Below are positions 14,331-20,533 of a DNA stretch of 20,533 bases, piece by piece. A program made the translations under genes and the position numbers. Position 1 is the first letter of the stretch; every line of letters starts with the position of its first letter. This stretch comes from an uncultured Candidatus Melainabacteria bacterium (lineage in GTDB: Bacteria > Cyanobacteriota > Vampirovibrionia > Gastranaerophilales > Gastranaerophilaceae). The stretch is taken from contig CAKVCZ010000019.1 of assembly GCA_934726055.1 (NCBI GenBank), positions 1-20,533 on the forward strand, read 5' to 3'. A model generated the notes under the pieces. That model saw only the letters and a program-made list of their open reading frames with translations. It made no database searches and was not told where the DNA came from.

Positions 14331-14895
14331 TATCAGCACCTCGCAATTCGTCTAAAAACTTCTGCTTAGCTGTATTAATCTTTTTAGATTCTTCTAATGA
14401 AACCAAATCTTTTATTTCGTTGTATTTCTTTTTCTCATCTTTCGTTAATTTACCTTCTATTTTTCGTTTTCGATAATAAATTAATTCATTAAAAGTGCAT
14501 TCAGTTCCCATATCCATGAATAATGCCATAAATTTCCACCAATGAAGACTTGGCATAGAATCTAAATCGATATGATGAGTCTGGTTAATACCAGAAAAAA
14601 TATAGTTACCATCTTTTTTATAAGAAAAAATTCTTTGTGATGGTTTCTCATCTTTTATTTCTTTTCCTAAATCGATAAATTTAACAGCTTTCTTTATTGC
14701 TTCTTCCAAACATTCATCTGGTACATCTTCTTTATACAAAAGTTTTAACATTATGTAAGTTTTTTCATTTGGAGTTAGTTCAGTATCTTCAAAAGCAAGA
14801 ATAATTTTAATTACAGTTCGATAGTCACAATTAATATCAAATACTTTATCTTTTATTAAAATTTTTGTTGGCAAACTATCAGTAAGTAAATTCAT
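14323..14895 (-). CDS. Tail assembly chaperone, bacteriophage Gp15 family
   Basis: A protein of 190 aa. It shows Gp15-family features: an opening of LPTKILIKDKVFDINCDYRT, then helices with ILAFEDTELTP and KLLYKED, then FSYKKDGNYIFSGI and the tryptophan pair MPSLHWWKFMALF, and a Lys-rich C-terminal helix. Proteins at this site coat the tape measure and help tail tube assembly. Its ATG overlaps the previous stop (TAATG) and its end overlaps the tape measure start. Confidence 0.85.
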   Translation of the reverse strand: MNLLTDSLPTKILIKDKVFDINCDYRTVIKIILAFEDTELTPNEKTYIMLKLLYKEDVPDECLEEAIKKAVKFIDLGKEIKDEKPSQRIFSYKKDGNYIFSGINQTHHIDLDSMPSLHWWKFMALFMDMGTECTFNELIYYRKRKIEGKLTKDEKKKYNEIKDLVSLEESKKINTAKQKFLDELRGADNG

Positions 14896-15350
14896 TATGA
14901 CATCACACTATTATTAGATTTCCCTAAATATTTTTGGACTTTAGAATCTCTTGACTTTTTCACATAAGGTATCACGAATTCTAATAACGGCATTAAGGTA
15001 TAATAATCGGTTGTACCTTTGGTAAAGCATTCAATTGTATCTTTACCAAATATTTCTTCTAAGTTTTTAATAGCGTTACTTACAGCTTGATATTCAAGTT
15101 CATATGCATTAGCTATATTGTCAAAATCTTCTGCTGATTTAATAAAATCATCGGCAGTTTTTAATGTATCTAAGTCAACTTTATCTGGTACTGGCATTTC
15201 ATTTAACTTTTTTAAAGAAGAAGTTAAATTTTCAATAGTTTTAGCCAAGTTATACATGATTTTTGAGTCGTTAGGATTGAACCTTATTTTACCTATAACC
15301 TTGCCATTTTCAGTAATGTTTTCTTCAACAAATTTATTTTTTATTTCCAT
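14895..15350 (-). CDS. Tail assembly chaperone, first subunit (Gp14-like)
   Basis: A protein of 151 aa: a short beta start (ENITENGKVIGKIRFNPND) and then an all-helical body (LAKTIENLTSSLKKLNEM, then EYQAVSNAIKNLEEIFGKD). It sits directly before Gp15, the place of the first tail chaperone in siphophages. I looked for a -1 frameshift into Gp15: the Gp15 frame is closed by a TAG five codons before its ATG, and no slippery heptamer lies in the open part, so the two proteins are probably made separately. AAAGG is 10 bases upstream. Confidence 0.75.
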   Translation of the reverse strand: MEIKNKFVEENITENGKVIGKIRFNPNDSKIMYNLAKTIENLTSSLKKLNEMPVPDKVDLDTLKTADDFIKSAEDFDNIANAYELEYQAVSNAIKNLEEIFGKDTIECFTKGTTDYYTLMPLLEFVIPYVKKSRDSKVQKYLGKSNNSVMS

Positions 15351-15369
15351 AATTCTAAAACCTTTCTAT

Positions 15370-15401
15370 AAAAAAGAGGCAGTAAGTCTAAACCTACTAC
15401 C
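15370..15401 (-). terminator. Terminator-like hairpin behind the major tail protein
   Basis: On the minus strand GGTAGTAGG and CTTACTGCC form a 9-bp stem with two G-U pairs and a TTTAGA loop, then TCTTTTTTATAG. It abuts the major tail protein stop codon. Since the tail genes beyond it belong to the same operon, it is probably leaky, keeping major tail protein mRNA in excess over downstream tail genes. Confidence 0.7.
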
Positions 15402-15944
15402 TTATACAACTTTAGTTTCTGTAAAAGTTTTTGTTTTTGGTGAAAAAGTACCATGCACTTTCTTACCATCCCAATGGATTGTCATTGGAGATTGAGTAGC
15501 CTCAGTATTTCCGCCCCAAGTTTTAGCTTCAATTAAAGCTCCCTCTGTCCAAGCACCATATTCACCTGAAGCTTGTTCATCGCCGTAGAATACTTCCATG
15601 CCATTTACTTTAGCTTTTTCACCAACCAAATCATATTTATTAATCATATAGATTAAATATGATAAAACGTCATTACCACGAATTTTTAAAGGATCTACTT
15701 CAGTTGTTTGGGCTCCTGAAGTAGCATTAAAAATGGTATGACCTAAGACGTTCTTCTTACCATCGATTGAATCGTTTCTTTCTCTAACAATTTCTTCATT
15801 ATCTTCACCAACGGCGTACCAAACAGGTGTATGACTATCAGCATAATGAATTCCTTCTTCGTCAATCGATTCAAAACCTAAATCAAGGAAGGTTATTGAA
15901 GATTCTCTATCAATGATGGTATTTCCTGTTAACACATTTTTCAT
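15402..15944 (-). CDS. Major tail (tube) protein
   Basis: A protein of 180 aa. Size, position between minor capsid protein 3 and the tail chaperones, and the absence of a neighbouring sheath gene all fit the tail tube protein of siphophages. It is beta-rich (SSITFLDLGFESID, then NDVLSYLIYMINKY, then MEVFYGDEQAS), with a C-terminal HGTFSPKTKTFTETKVV strand. It polymerises as rings around the tape measure. AAAGGA lies 10 bases before ATG. A terminator-like hairpin directly follows. Confidence 0.85.
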   Translation of the reverse strand: MKNVLTGNTIIDRESSITFLDLGFESIDEEGIHYADSHTPVWYAVGEDNEEIVRERNDSIDGKKNVLGHTIFNATSGAQTTEVDPLKIRGNDVLSYLIYMINKYDLVGEKAKVNGMEVFYGDEQASGEYGAWTEGALIEAKTWGGNTEATQSPMTIHWDGKKVHGTFSPKTKTFTETKVV

Positions 15945-15946
15945 AG

Positions 15947-16390
15947 CTATATTTTCCTTTCATATTTTATTTTAAAACTTATATCATATCTCGAATAATT
16001 CGCATTTTTATCTAAGCCATATAAAAATGGACTAGAAGTTATTTCTAATCCCGTCACAATTTCATTATCATTTAATTTTGGATAATTATGATTTCTTTTC
16101 TGCTGTAAAATCCAGGTCTCTATCTCTTGCATAAACAACAAATTATCGTCTTGTATTTTATCTTCATTTAAACCGAAGCTAAAGCATCCGCCCAAATTAA
16201 AATCAAGACTACCAAATACCTTAGTTCCTAATACATTTTTCTTAAATGGTGATGGCGTTTTACTTTGTTCTAACGAAAAGTAATCATTTCCAGAATTATC
16301 TGGCTTCAAAAAGTCAGTTCTAATATTGATTTCATTAAGATTAGGACATTCTTTTAGCCATATTTTAACGCATTCTGTTAATGGTTTCAT
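15947..16390 (-). CDS. Minor capsid protein 3-like (tail terminator/completion)
   Basis: A protein of 147 aa, in the last of three consecutive minor capsid positions. It has an N-terminal helix (LTECVKIWLKECPNL), then NIRTDFLKPDNSGNDYF and a beta core (GTKVFGSLDFNLGG), ending in YDISFKIKYERKI. This pattern is typical of the Minor_capsid_3 family and of tail terminator folds. It overlaps the previous gene by four bases (ATGA). Confidence 0.75.
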   Translation of the reverse strand: MKPLTECVKIWLKECPNLNEINIRTDFLKPDNSGNDYFSLEQSKTPSPFKKNVLGTKVFGSLDFNLGGCFSFGLNEDKIQDDNLLFMQEIETWILQQKRNHNYPKLNDNEIVTGLEITSSPFLYGLDKNANYSRYDISFKIKYERKI

Positions 16391-16824
16391 TTTGAAATTA
16401 TCTCTCCTATCCCTTTGAGTAAATCAGGCTTCTTATCAGCAATCATTTTATCGAACCAATGATCAGCACCAGGTCTTTTATGAAACTCTAAGCTTCGGCC
16501 GTTAGGATCTAATATTTTTTCAGTGTTTGGTCTACTCCAATAACCGTAGTTTTTACTAAAAAAAGCTCCTTTGTAAGTAAAACGATCAACCATCAATTTA
16601 GCTTCGTACAAGTAATTAGCATCAGGGCTATCCCATACAACCTTGCCAGAACCGAAGTTAGTTCCAACATTGCCGGCATCGTTAATATGATTGCCTGGTG
16701 TGTATGAATAACTTTGTTTTACAACGAAGGTATCGATATATTGTTGAACCTTGCCACAGTGGCCTAAATTACATTGATTCTTTAATTCTTCAGCAGAGCC
16801 TAAATTTAATGTTGCTTTTAGCAT
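16387..16824 (-). CDS. Minor capsid protein 2-like (HK97 gp10-like connector)
   Basis: A protein of 145 aa. The features seen fit Minor_capsid_2: CGKVQQYIDTFVVKQSYSYT, then GSGKVVWDSPDANYLYE, then the C-terminal RPGADHWFDKMIADKKPDLL. In the family the last element is the familiar HWFDRMK-type helix. It probably helps join tail and head. GAGGTGA lies upstream, and the start overlaps the previous stop (TGATG). Confidence 0.8.
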   Translation of the reverse strand: MLKATLNLGSAEELKNQCNLGHCGKVQQYIDTFVVKQSYSYTPGNHINDAGNVGTNFGSGKVVWDSPDANYLYEAKLMVDRFTYKGAFFSKNYGYWSRPNTEKILDPNGRSLEFHKRPGADHWFDKMIADKKPDLLKGIGEIISK

Positions 16825-17195
16825 CAGTCGGTCACCTCTATATTTCTTAGTTCAATACTACCGTAATCGTTATTTTTAGATATAGTCTTTATACTAAAGT
16901 AATCTAATCCACTTTTTTGAAGGCTTCTAATATCGTTTATATCTGTCATTTTACCTTTAATGATTAAATCATTAGTCTGCAATGTAAAGCCTTTAAAATC
17001 GGTCTTATATTCGTTTATATCTCTATATTTTTTTAGTGATTGATTAGAAAAGATGCATACATGAGTATCAATATACTTTTCGGCCTTGCCGTCAAGGCTT
17101 ACTATTTTATCGGAATAATAAAATACATCTTCAACAATTTCTTTATGCCAATTGCCATCAATGATATTAACAACCGTAATCGCATGAGGAAACAT
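16824..17195 (-). CDS. Minor capsid protein 1-like (head closure)
   Basis: A protein of 123 aa. It opens with PHAITVVN and a strand set, and carries TNDLIIKGKMTDINDIRS followed by FSIKTISKNNDYGS and the ending IELRNIEVTD. This matches the Minor_capsid_1 layout, a head-closure (stopper) protein at the neck. It is coupled to its neighbours by one-base overlaps on both sides. Confidence 0.75.
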   Translation of the reverse strand: MFPHAITVVNIIDGNWHKEIVEDVFYYSDKIVSLDGKAEKYIDTHVCIFSNQSLKKYRDINEYKTDFKGFTLQTNDLIIKGKMTDINDIRSLQKSGLDYFSIKTISKNNDYGSIELRNIEVTD

Positions 17196-17593
17196 TAATT
17201 GCCTCTATAAAGAAGATGCGTATGAAGAAGATTTATCTTACATATTTCATAACACTTCTCTTCCAATTCTTCATTAGATAAAATTTCTTTATCTATTCCT
17301 GAAGTATTATAAGTTGCTGAATGCTTGCCAACAGTTTCGGATTGGACGATTTTATTATTTATAACATTATTTTTCAGATTATCCTGCTTAAACAATAATT
17401 CACTAATTTCACAAATACAATTCTTTACATCATCAGAAAATTGATAATTAGACATATCAATATCTTTTAATCTATTAAACGTATAGTAATTTAATCGAGA
17501 TATGCTTCTTTTATAGTAATAATCAAAGGCATTGACAGGTATGCACGAACCTTTGAAATCGTTCTTATAATATGCTGCTTCAACTAATTGCAT
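17195..17593 (-). CDS. Head-tail connector (adaptor) protein
   Basis: A protein of 132 aa: mainly helical, with FDYYYKRSISRLNYYTFNRL, then DVKNCICEISELLFKQ, and the ending INLLHTHLLYRGN. The terminal LLYRG is common in phage gp6-like head-tail connectors of this gene order. The ATG at 17593 with AGGAG 9 bases upstream is preferred to TTG at 17602, which sits on that site. It is the first of the four neck genes. Confidence 0.75.
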   Translation of the reverse strand: MQLVEAAYYKNDFKGSCIPVNAFDYYYKRSISRLNYYTFNRLKDIDMSNYQFSDDVKNCICEISELLFKQDNLKNNVINNKIVQSETVGKHSATYNTSGIDKEILSNEELEEKCYEICKINLLHTHLLYRGN

Positions 17594-17605
17594 ACCTATC
17601 AACTC

Positions 17606-17869
17606 CTATTCAGACGTCTTTTCTACGTCTTTCTTTGATTTTTTTGGTTCTTTAGTTTCAGTTAATTCAACAATTTTTGCGTTTAATGAATTATTTACTT
17701 CAGTTAATTGGTCATTTTCTTCCTTTAAACTGACATTAGAAATAGATAATGCCTCATTTTCTTTAGCTAATTCAACAATTTTAGCGTTTAATTCATTAGT
17801 TATTTCATTAACTTCTGCTAAAGTATATAATTTCTCAGCTACTTTTTTATTTCCAATAATTTTTCCCAT
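17606..17869 (-). CDS. Small head-module protein with perfect leucine zipper
   Basis: A protein of 87 aa. After a short N-terminus (GNKKVAEKLYTLAEV) there are six consecutive heptads with Leu at the same position: NAKIVEL, AKENEAL, SISNVSL, KEENDQL, TEVNNSL, NAKIVEL. The first and last heptads are identical and 35 residues apart, and the DNA shows the matching 105-bp-spaced direct repeat. The C-terminus is Lys/Glu-rich. It lies between major capsid and connector genes, a position often taken by small head-decoration or head-completion proteins. The function is not known; it should form a coiled-coil dimer or trimer. Confidence 0.7.
   Translation of the reverse strand: MGKIIGNKKVAEKLYTLAEVNEITNELNAKIVELAKENEALSISNVSLKEENDQLTEVNNSLNAKIVELTETKEPKKSKKDVEKTSE
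17661..17810 (-). repeat. Internal direct repeat of about 44 bp, 105 bp apart
   Basis: The segments beginning at 17661 and 17766 share AATTCAACAATTTT and GCGTTTAAT and are about 80 percent alike over roughly 44 bases. They encode the duplicated NxxLNAKIVEL unit of the leucine-zipper protein, so the gene grew by an in-frame duplication of five heptads. Confidence 0.65.
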
Positions 17870-17877
17870 ATCATCAC

Positions 17878-18891
17878 CTACTTATGCGAAACTGCAATAC
17901 CTGCACGTTTATTTTCGTACACATCATTTAAACCATAAATTCTGTATAACATTCTATAGAAGTCTCCAGAATCATCTGAATCAGGTGTAAAGATTTTCAT
18001 TTTGGCATGTTTAGTGTATTGTAACATTGCTGGCTTATGAACAATCATGAAATTAATATTTCTACTACCTTTTTCTTTTAATTCATAATAAGTTGATATT
18101 GAACCAGCAGCTGGTGTTTCAACTTTTACATATTTATCGCCTGATTTTGTGTAATAAGTCTTTCTACTTACAATACTTGAATCAGTAGTTAATTCGTATT
18201 TATCAGCAACTTTTGTATATCCACCAATTCTTTCTCCATCGGCATCTTTACCACTCTTCAATTCGATTTTTGTTAAGAATCTACTTTGAGGTACTTTTTT
18301 AACTTGTGTAAATTTTTTTAAAATGTCATTATTAGTTGTTCTTGATACAAATTCAGCCATTGAAAGTAATGTAGGATCAATTCTTAGATATCTTCCTTCT
18401 TCAGGAACTTCATCATTGTCTAATTGAGTCATAACGTTTTGTAAAGCTGTTAATACTTCTTCTCCCGTTTTATATTCAATACCATCAGGCGCTACATCTG
18501 TGATATTTTCTAAACTTGAATAAGTTGCATATCTTACTGCATCAACTTCTGGAACAACTTTTGTTCTTAAGAACTCACTTGACAAGTTAGCCATGATAAC
18601 TCCGCCAGTTTCTTCATTATCAATTGTATCAGTTTTTAATTTTCTGCCACGTTCATAGTTGTATTTTACCGTTTCGTTAGTAAGTGTTACATCACCATCT
18701 AAATAACCGCTATTATGATCATAGTCACCTAAACCATCCATTTCTAATTTTGGAACGATGATTTCATTTGCATTGGCACCAGCCTTTACTAAGGCACCAT
18801 CAATATCAAAATCTGAAGTAGTGCTTGTTGCCTTATAAACTTTATCTAAAAGTTCTGGGGCATTCTTTTTGAATAATTCAATACTATTCAT
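17878..18891 (-). CDS. Major capsid protein (HK97 fold) with inserted domain
   Basis: A protein of 337 aa. It opens with a short arm (SIELFKKNAPELLDKVYKAT), then GALVKAGANANEIIVPKLEM and ETVKYNYERGRKLKTDTIDN. The rest has the HK97 layout, with DPTLLSMAEF and, near the end, MIVHKPAMLQ, KIFTPD and RMLYRIYGLNDVYENKRAGI. Residues about 224-272 (GYTKVADKYELTT, then KTYYTKSGDKYVKVETP, then STYYEL) look like a separate small beta domain inserted before the final strand. It is probably surface-exposed on the capsid. The gene follows the scaffold gene, with AAGGAA upstream. It builds the capsid shell. Confidence 0.88.
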   Translation of the reverse strand: MNSIELFKKNAPELLDKVYKATSTTSDFDIDGALVKAGANANEIIVPKLEMDGLGDYDHNSGYLDGDVTLTNETVKYNYERGRKLKTDTIDNEETGGVIMANLSSEFLRTKVVPEVDAVRYATYSSLENITDVAPDGIEYKTGEEVLTALQNVMTQLDNDEVPEEGRYLRIDPTLLSMAEFVSRTTNNDILKKFTQVKKVPQSRFLTKIELKSGKDADGERIGGYTKVADKYELTTDSSIVSRKTYYTKSGDKYVKVETPAAGSISTYYELKEKGSRNINFMIVHKPAMLQYTKHAKMKIFTPDSDDSGDFYRMLYRIYGLNDVYENKRAGIAVSHK

Positions 18892-18906
18892 TATAATTCC
18901 TTCTTT

Positions 18907-19452
18907 CTATTTTTTGTTCTCTTCATCAAGTCCCATAGCATGCAATATTTGATCTATAGAACCTGTGTCTGTGGGAGCTGTTGGATTAGTTGTAAATACA
19001 GGATTTGCAACGTCGCTTAGGAAGGCTCCTGCATCTTTTTCCTTTAAATCATTAAGCCATTCAGAAGCACCTAAGAATTTTTGGCTTTCTTCGTCATACT
19101 TAAAGTCTTTTTGGTTAAATTGACTAATTACTCCAGCTTTTGCGCTTTCGCTAGCGAATTTAACGTCATTAAAAAAAGCATTAGTTCTTGCTTCTCTAAT
19201 ACTTTTTTCTTTTTCGGCTTTTTGATTAGCTTCCATTTCTTCATATTTTGTCTTCCAATCATCAGCTGATTTCTTGATACTTTCGATATCCATATCCTTG
19301 TATGATTGAATTTCGTTATTAGTATCATTTAATTGTGATTTTAAAGTATCTCTTTCGTCTCTAAGGCTTTGCGTAGTCTTACCATATTCGGCCATAATAC
19401 TATCAATAGTTCCTTTATCGAGATTTAGTCCTTCTAAAAATTCACGTTTCAT
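18907..19452 (-). CDS. Scaffold protein (phage minor structural GP20 type)
   Basis: A protein of 181 aa. The N-terminus (KREFLEGLNLDKGTIDSIMA) is followed by a long coiled coil (about 25-95, Lys/Glu/Asp-rich) and a C-terminal part with REARTNAFFNDVKFASESAK and a Thr/Pro-rich segment. The end (SIDQILHAMGLDEENKK) is the likely capsid-binding tail. This fits the GP20 scaffold family, which guides capsid assembly and then leaves. It has a strong AGGAGG site and a hairpin-rich leader. Confidence 0.87.
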   Translation of the reverse strand: MKREFLEGLNLDKGTIDSIMAEYGKTTQSLRDERDTLKSQLNDTNNEIQSYKDMDIESIKKSADDWKTKYEEMEANQKAEKEKSIREARTNAFFNDVKFASESAKAGVISQFNQKDFKYDEESQKFLGASEWLNDLKEKDAGAFLSDVANPVFTTNPTAPTDTGSIDQILHAMGLDEENKK

Positions 19453-19478
19453 ATATTTTTTCCTCCTTCGTATTTTTT

Positions 19479-19496
19479 ACATGGTCACGTCCATGT
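19479..19496 (-). promoter_or_regulatory. Stem-loop before the scaffold ribosome-binding site
   Basis: ACATGG and CCATGT pair over six bases with a 6-base loop, 12 bases upstream of AGGAGG. It may block upstream ribosomes or stabilise the 5' end of the capsid mRNA. It has no T run, so it is not a terminator. Confidence 0.45.
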
Positions 19497-19539
19497 GTGA
19501 ATTAAAATATCTTCTAGTCCTACGTTGCTATGACACACG

Positions 19540-19566
19540 AAAAAAAGTCGATATTTCTATCAACTT
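19540..19566 (-). terminator. Intrinsic terminator with GAAA tetraloop (second of tandem pair)
   Basis: On the minus strand a 9-bp stem (AAGTTGATA/TATCGACTT, one G-U) capped by GAAA is followed by a run of T, seven in all counting the stem end. This is a strong canonical terminator located inside the late operon. Confidence 0.75.
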
Positions 19567-19586
19567 AGTGCATTTATAAGCACTAT

Positions 19587-19608
19587 AAAAGGAACTGTTT
19601 CCAGTTCC
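19587..19608 (-). terminator. Intrinsic terminator with GAAA tetraloop (first of tandem pair)
   Basis: GGAACTG/CAGTTCC, 7 bp with a GAAA loop, followed by TTTTATAG, starts 21 bases after the stop of the 95-aa gene. Together with the next terminator it separates the toxin-like head gene pair from the capsid genes. Confidence 0.7.
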
Positions 19609-19629
19609 CTGTGGTAGTGATTATAATTG

Positions 19630-19917
19630 TTATATCAATTTTTCTAAAATTTTCAAATCTTCATCAGTAAATTTCATTTTTTTAAGATACTGATAAAATT
19701 CTTTTGAATTTAATATTTCTTCTAGAAGTTTATTTTGATATTGATTTATTACATTTTTTACGGCTTGAAGATTATCACAATAATCAATTTCTTTTATAAA
19801 TTCTTGAAAGTAAGTATTTTCTTCGAGTACATCATTAAAGTTTATATTATTTTTATAAAATAAATAGTTCATTGCTGTTATAATTATCATTTTTGAATTT
19901 TCTAAACTATTTTTCAT
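19630..19917 (-). CDS. Small unknown protein after the ART-like gene; possible immunity protein
   Basis: A protein of 95 aa, all helical in appearance: KMIIITAMNYLFYKNNINFN, then ENTYFQEFIKEIDYCDNL, and a terminal KKMKFTDEDLKILEKLI. No family is recognised. It overlaps the preceding ADP-ribosyltransferase-like gene by 11 bases, with GAGGAG 13 bases upstream of ATG, and is followed by a double terminator. Genes in this place next to phage head proteins with toxin-like ends often encode immunity proteins, so that role is proposed here; a small structural or regulatory protein is the alternative. Confidence 0.6.
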   Translation of the reverse strand: MKNSLENSKMIIITAMNYLFYKNNINFNDVLEENTYFQEFIKEIDYCDNLQAVKNVINQYQNKLLEEILNSKEFYQYLKKMKFTDEDLKILEKLI

Positions 19918-20533
19918 TTGTAATCAATACTCCTCTGTTTAAAACAACATAATAATTCTCTTTTTGTATTTTTATTATATCAATCCCAGCATTCATAAAC
20001 AATATATTTCTATTTTTAGCTGGATTATTATAAAAATTCCTTAACTTAGAATCTTTTAAACCTCGTGCCAAATTATTTGATGATTTAATATAGTCTAAAA
20101 TATCTTCAACTTCTAATATTTTGGCGTTTTTAGATATTTTACAATTAATAACAGCACTATTTTTATTTCCATGTTCTTTTATAAGTTTAGACTCTATTTT
20201 TTTATCACCATAATATAAACCTTTTCCGTAATAGCTGTATGCTTCACTACTATATTGAATATCACCGATTTTGGAATTTATAACTATTTTATCACTGTCT
20301 TGCTTATTTTTACCAGTCACGACTCTAGATATTTCGATTCCATCATAATTTTTGTATTCATCTTTAGTAACTATTTTCATTGTTGAATCGTAGCCTATTT
20401 CTTTCGCATATTTTTCTTGCAATAAAGCTTCGGAGCTTTGCCAATCAACTATATTAACATTATTATTTTTAACAAATTCATCAAGCTTTGGTTTATCAAA
20501 CCATTCATCTTTATTTGCATGTTTAAGCACGTT
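19907..20533 (-). CDS. Minor head (MuF-type) protein C-terminus with ADP-ribosyltransferase-like domain (partial)
   Basis: The reading frame is open to the right edge of the window, so at least 208 residues of a longer protein are seen and the start lies outside. The visible part resembles the C-terminal ADP-ribosyltransferase-like domain found on phage minor head proteins: EISRVVTG (candidate R of the R-S-E motif), YYGKGLYYGDKK (the G-x-G-x-[YF] signature), AVINCKISKNAKILEVED, and MNAGIDIIKIQKENYYVVLN with the end NRGVLITNEK. A clear catalytic E-x-E is not seen, so activity is uncertain. Such proteins enter the virion and may be injected with the DNA. It is directly upstream of the small 95-aa gene and the scaffold gene, as expected for a MuF-type head protein. 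Confidence 0.7.
   Translation of the reverse strand, partial: NVLKHANKDEWFDKPKLDEFVKNNNVNIVDWQSSEALLQEKYAKEIGYDSTMKIVTKDEYKNYDGIEISRVVTGKNKQDSDKIVINSKIGDIQYSSEAYSYYGKGLYYGDKKIESKLIKEHGNKNSAVINCKISKNAKILEVEDILDYIKSSNNLARGLKDSKLRNFYNNPAKNRNILFMNAGIDIIKIQKENYYVVLNRGVLITNEK

Larger units (their letters stand above)
19453..19629 (-). promoter_or_regulatory. Structured leader/intergenic region upstream of the scaffold gene
   Basis: These 177 bases hold four hairpins on the minus strand, in transcript order: GGAACTG-GAAA-CAGTTCC (19608-19591), TAGTGC/GCACTA (19585-19566), AAGTTGATA-GAAA-TATCGACTT (19566-19545) and ACATGG/CCATGT (19496-19479). The last is 12 bases before the AGGAGG of the scaffold gene. 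The first and third end in T runs. No good -35/-10 pair is visible between 19545 and 19452. So either transcription reads through, or an unusual promoter or an RNA element is present. Confidence 0.6.

Noticed and set aside
14880..14920. Programmed -1 frameshift joining the two tail chaperone genes
   Set aside because: The Gp15 frame is closed by a TAG five codons upstream of its ATG and no slippery heptamer lies between that stop and the end of the first gene.

Overview
The window is very AT-rich and looks like the chromosome of a low-GC, spore-forming Firmicute, probably a gut Bacilli/Erysipelotrichia-type or Clostridia-type lineage. Two lines of evidence support this: a cotJ spore-coat operon sits at the left, and the rest is a prophage with the head and tail gene order typical of Firmicutes siphophages. 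No tail sheath gene is visible, so a long non-contractile tail is expected. Exact taxonomy cannot be read from the sequence.

Left host part (1-1760). Positions 1-449 hold no convincing gene. There is a palindromic stretch at the extreme left that could be the end of a small transposon, plus a zinc-ribbon start codon relic. A membrane-anchored thioredoxin-fold protein without a CXXC motif follows on the minus strand (450-1001) with its own promoter and terminator. A cotJ operon on the plus strand then encodes a CotJB protein with a CotJA-like N-terminus, followed by cotJC. cotJC stops after 68 codons, exactly where the conserved metal-ligand His is expected. The sequence beyond it is phage-like, so the prophage appears to be integrated inside cotJC (left junction near 1750-1760). 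This resembles known prophage-interrupted sporulation genes such as sigK/skin and spsM/SPbeta.

Phage left end (1760-3050). The att-proximal DNA carries an 11-bp inverted repeat and three copies of TTTGTCG. An HNH-like gene follows on the plus strand. A two-gene minus-strand cassette comes next: a strongly acidic 104-aa protein, then a ribbon-helix-helix protein. It is driven by a near-consensus promoter whose spacer is a palindrome, and it is bracketed by two near-identical terminator hairpins. This is a moron-like cassette with the architecture of an anti-CRISPR/Aca or toxin-antitoxin operon, and it is the best candidate for an undescribed system.

Phage late operon (3055 to the right edge, all minus strand, read right to left). 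It begins with the C-terminal part of a minor head (MuF-type) protein with an ADP-ribosyltransferase-like domain and a small overlapping gene that could be its immunity partner. A 177-bp region of tandem hairpins/terminators follows, then scaffold, major capsid (with an inserted domain) and a leucine-zipper protein. Head-tail connector and minor capsid proteins 1-2-3 come next, then the major tail protein followed by a terminator-like hairpin. After that come two tail chaperones (the second is Gp15), tape measure, a DUF6711-like protein, the tail hub, and a set of baseplate/fibre proteins with 7- and 11-residue repeats. Two small membrane proteins and an amidase endolysin finish the operon. 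The integrase, repressor and replication genes, terminase, portal and the other att site must lie to the right of the window.
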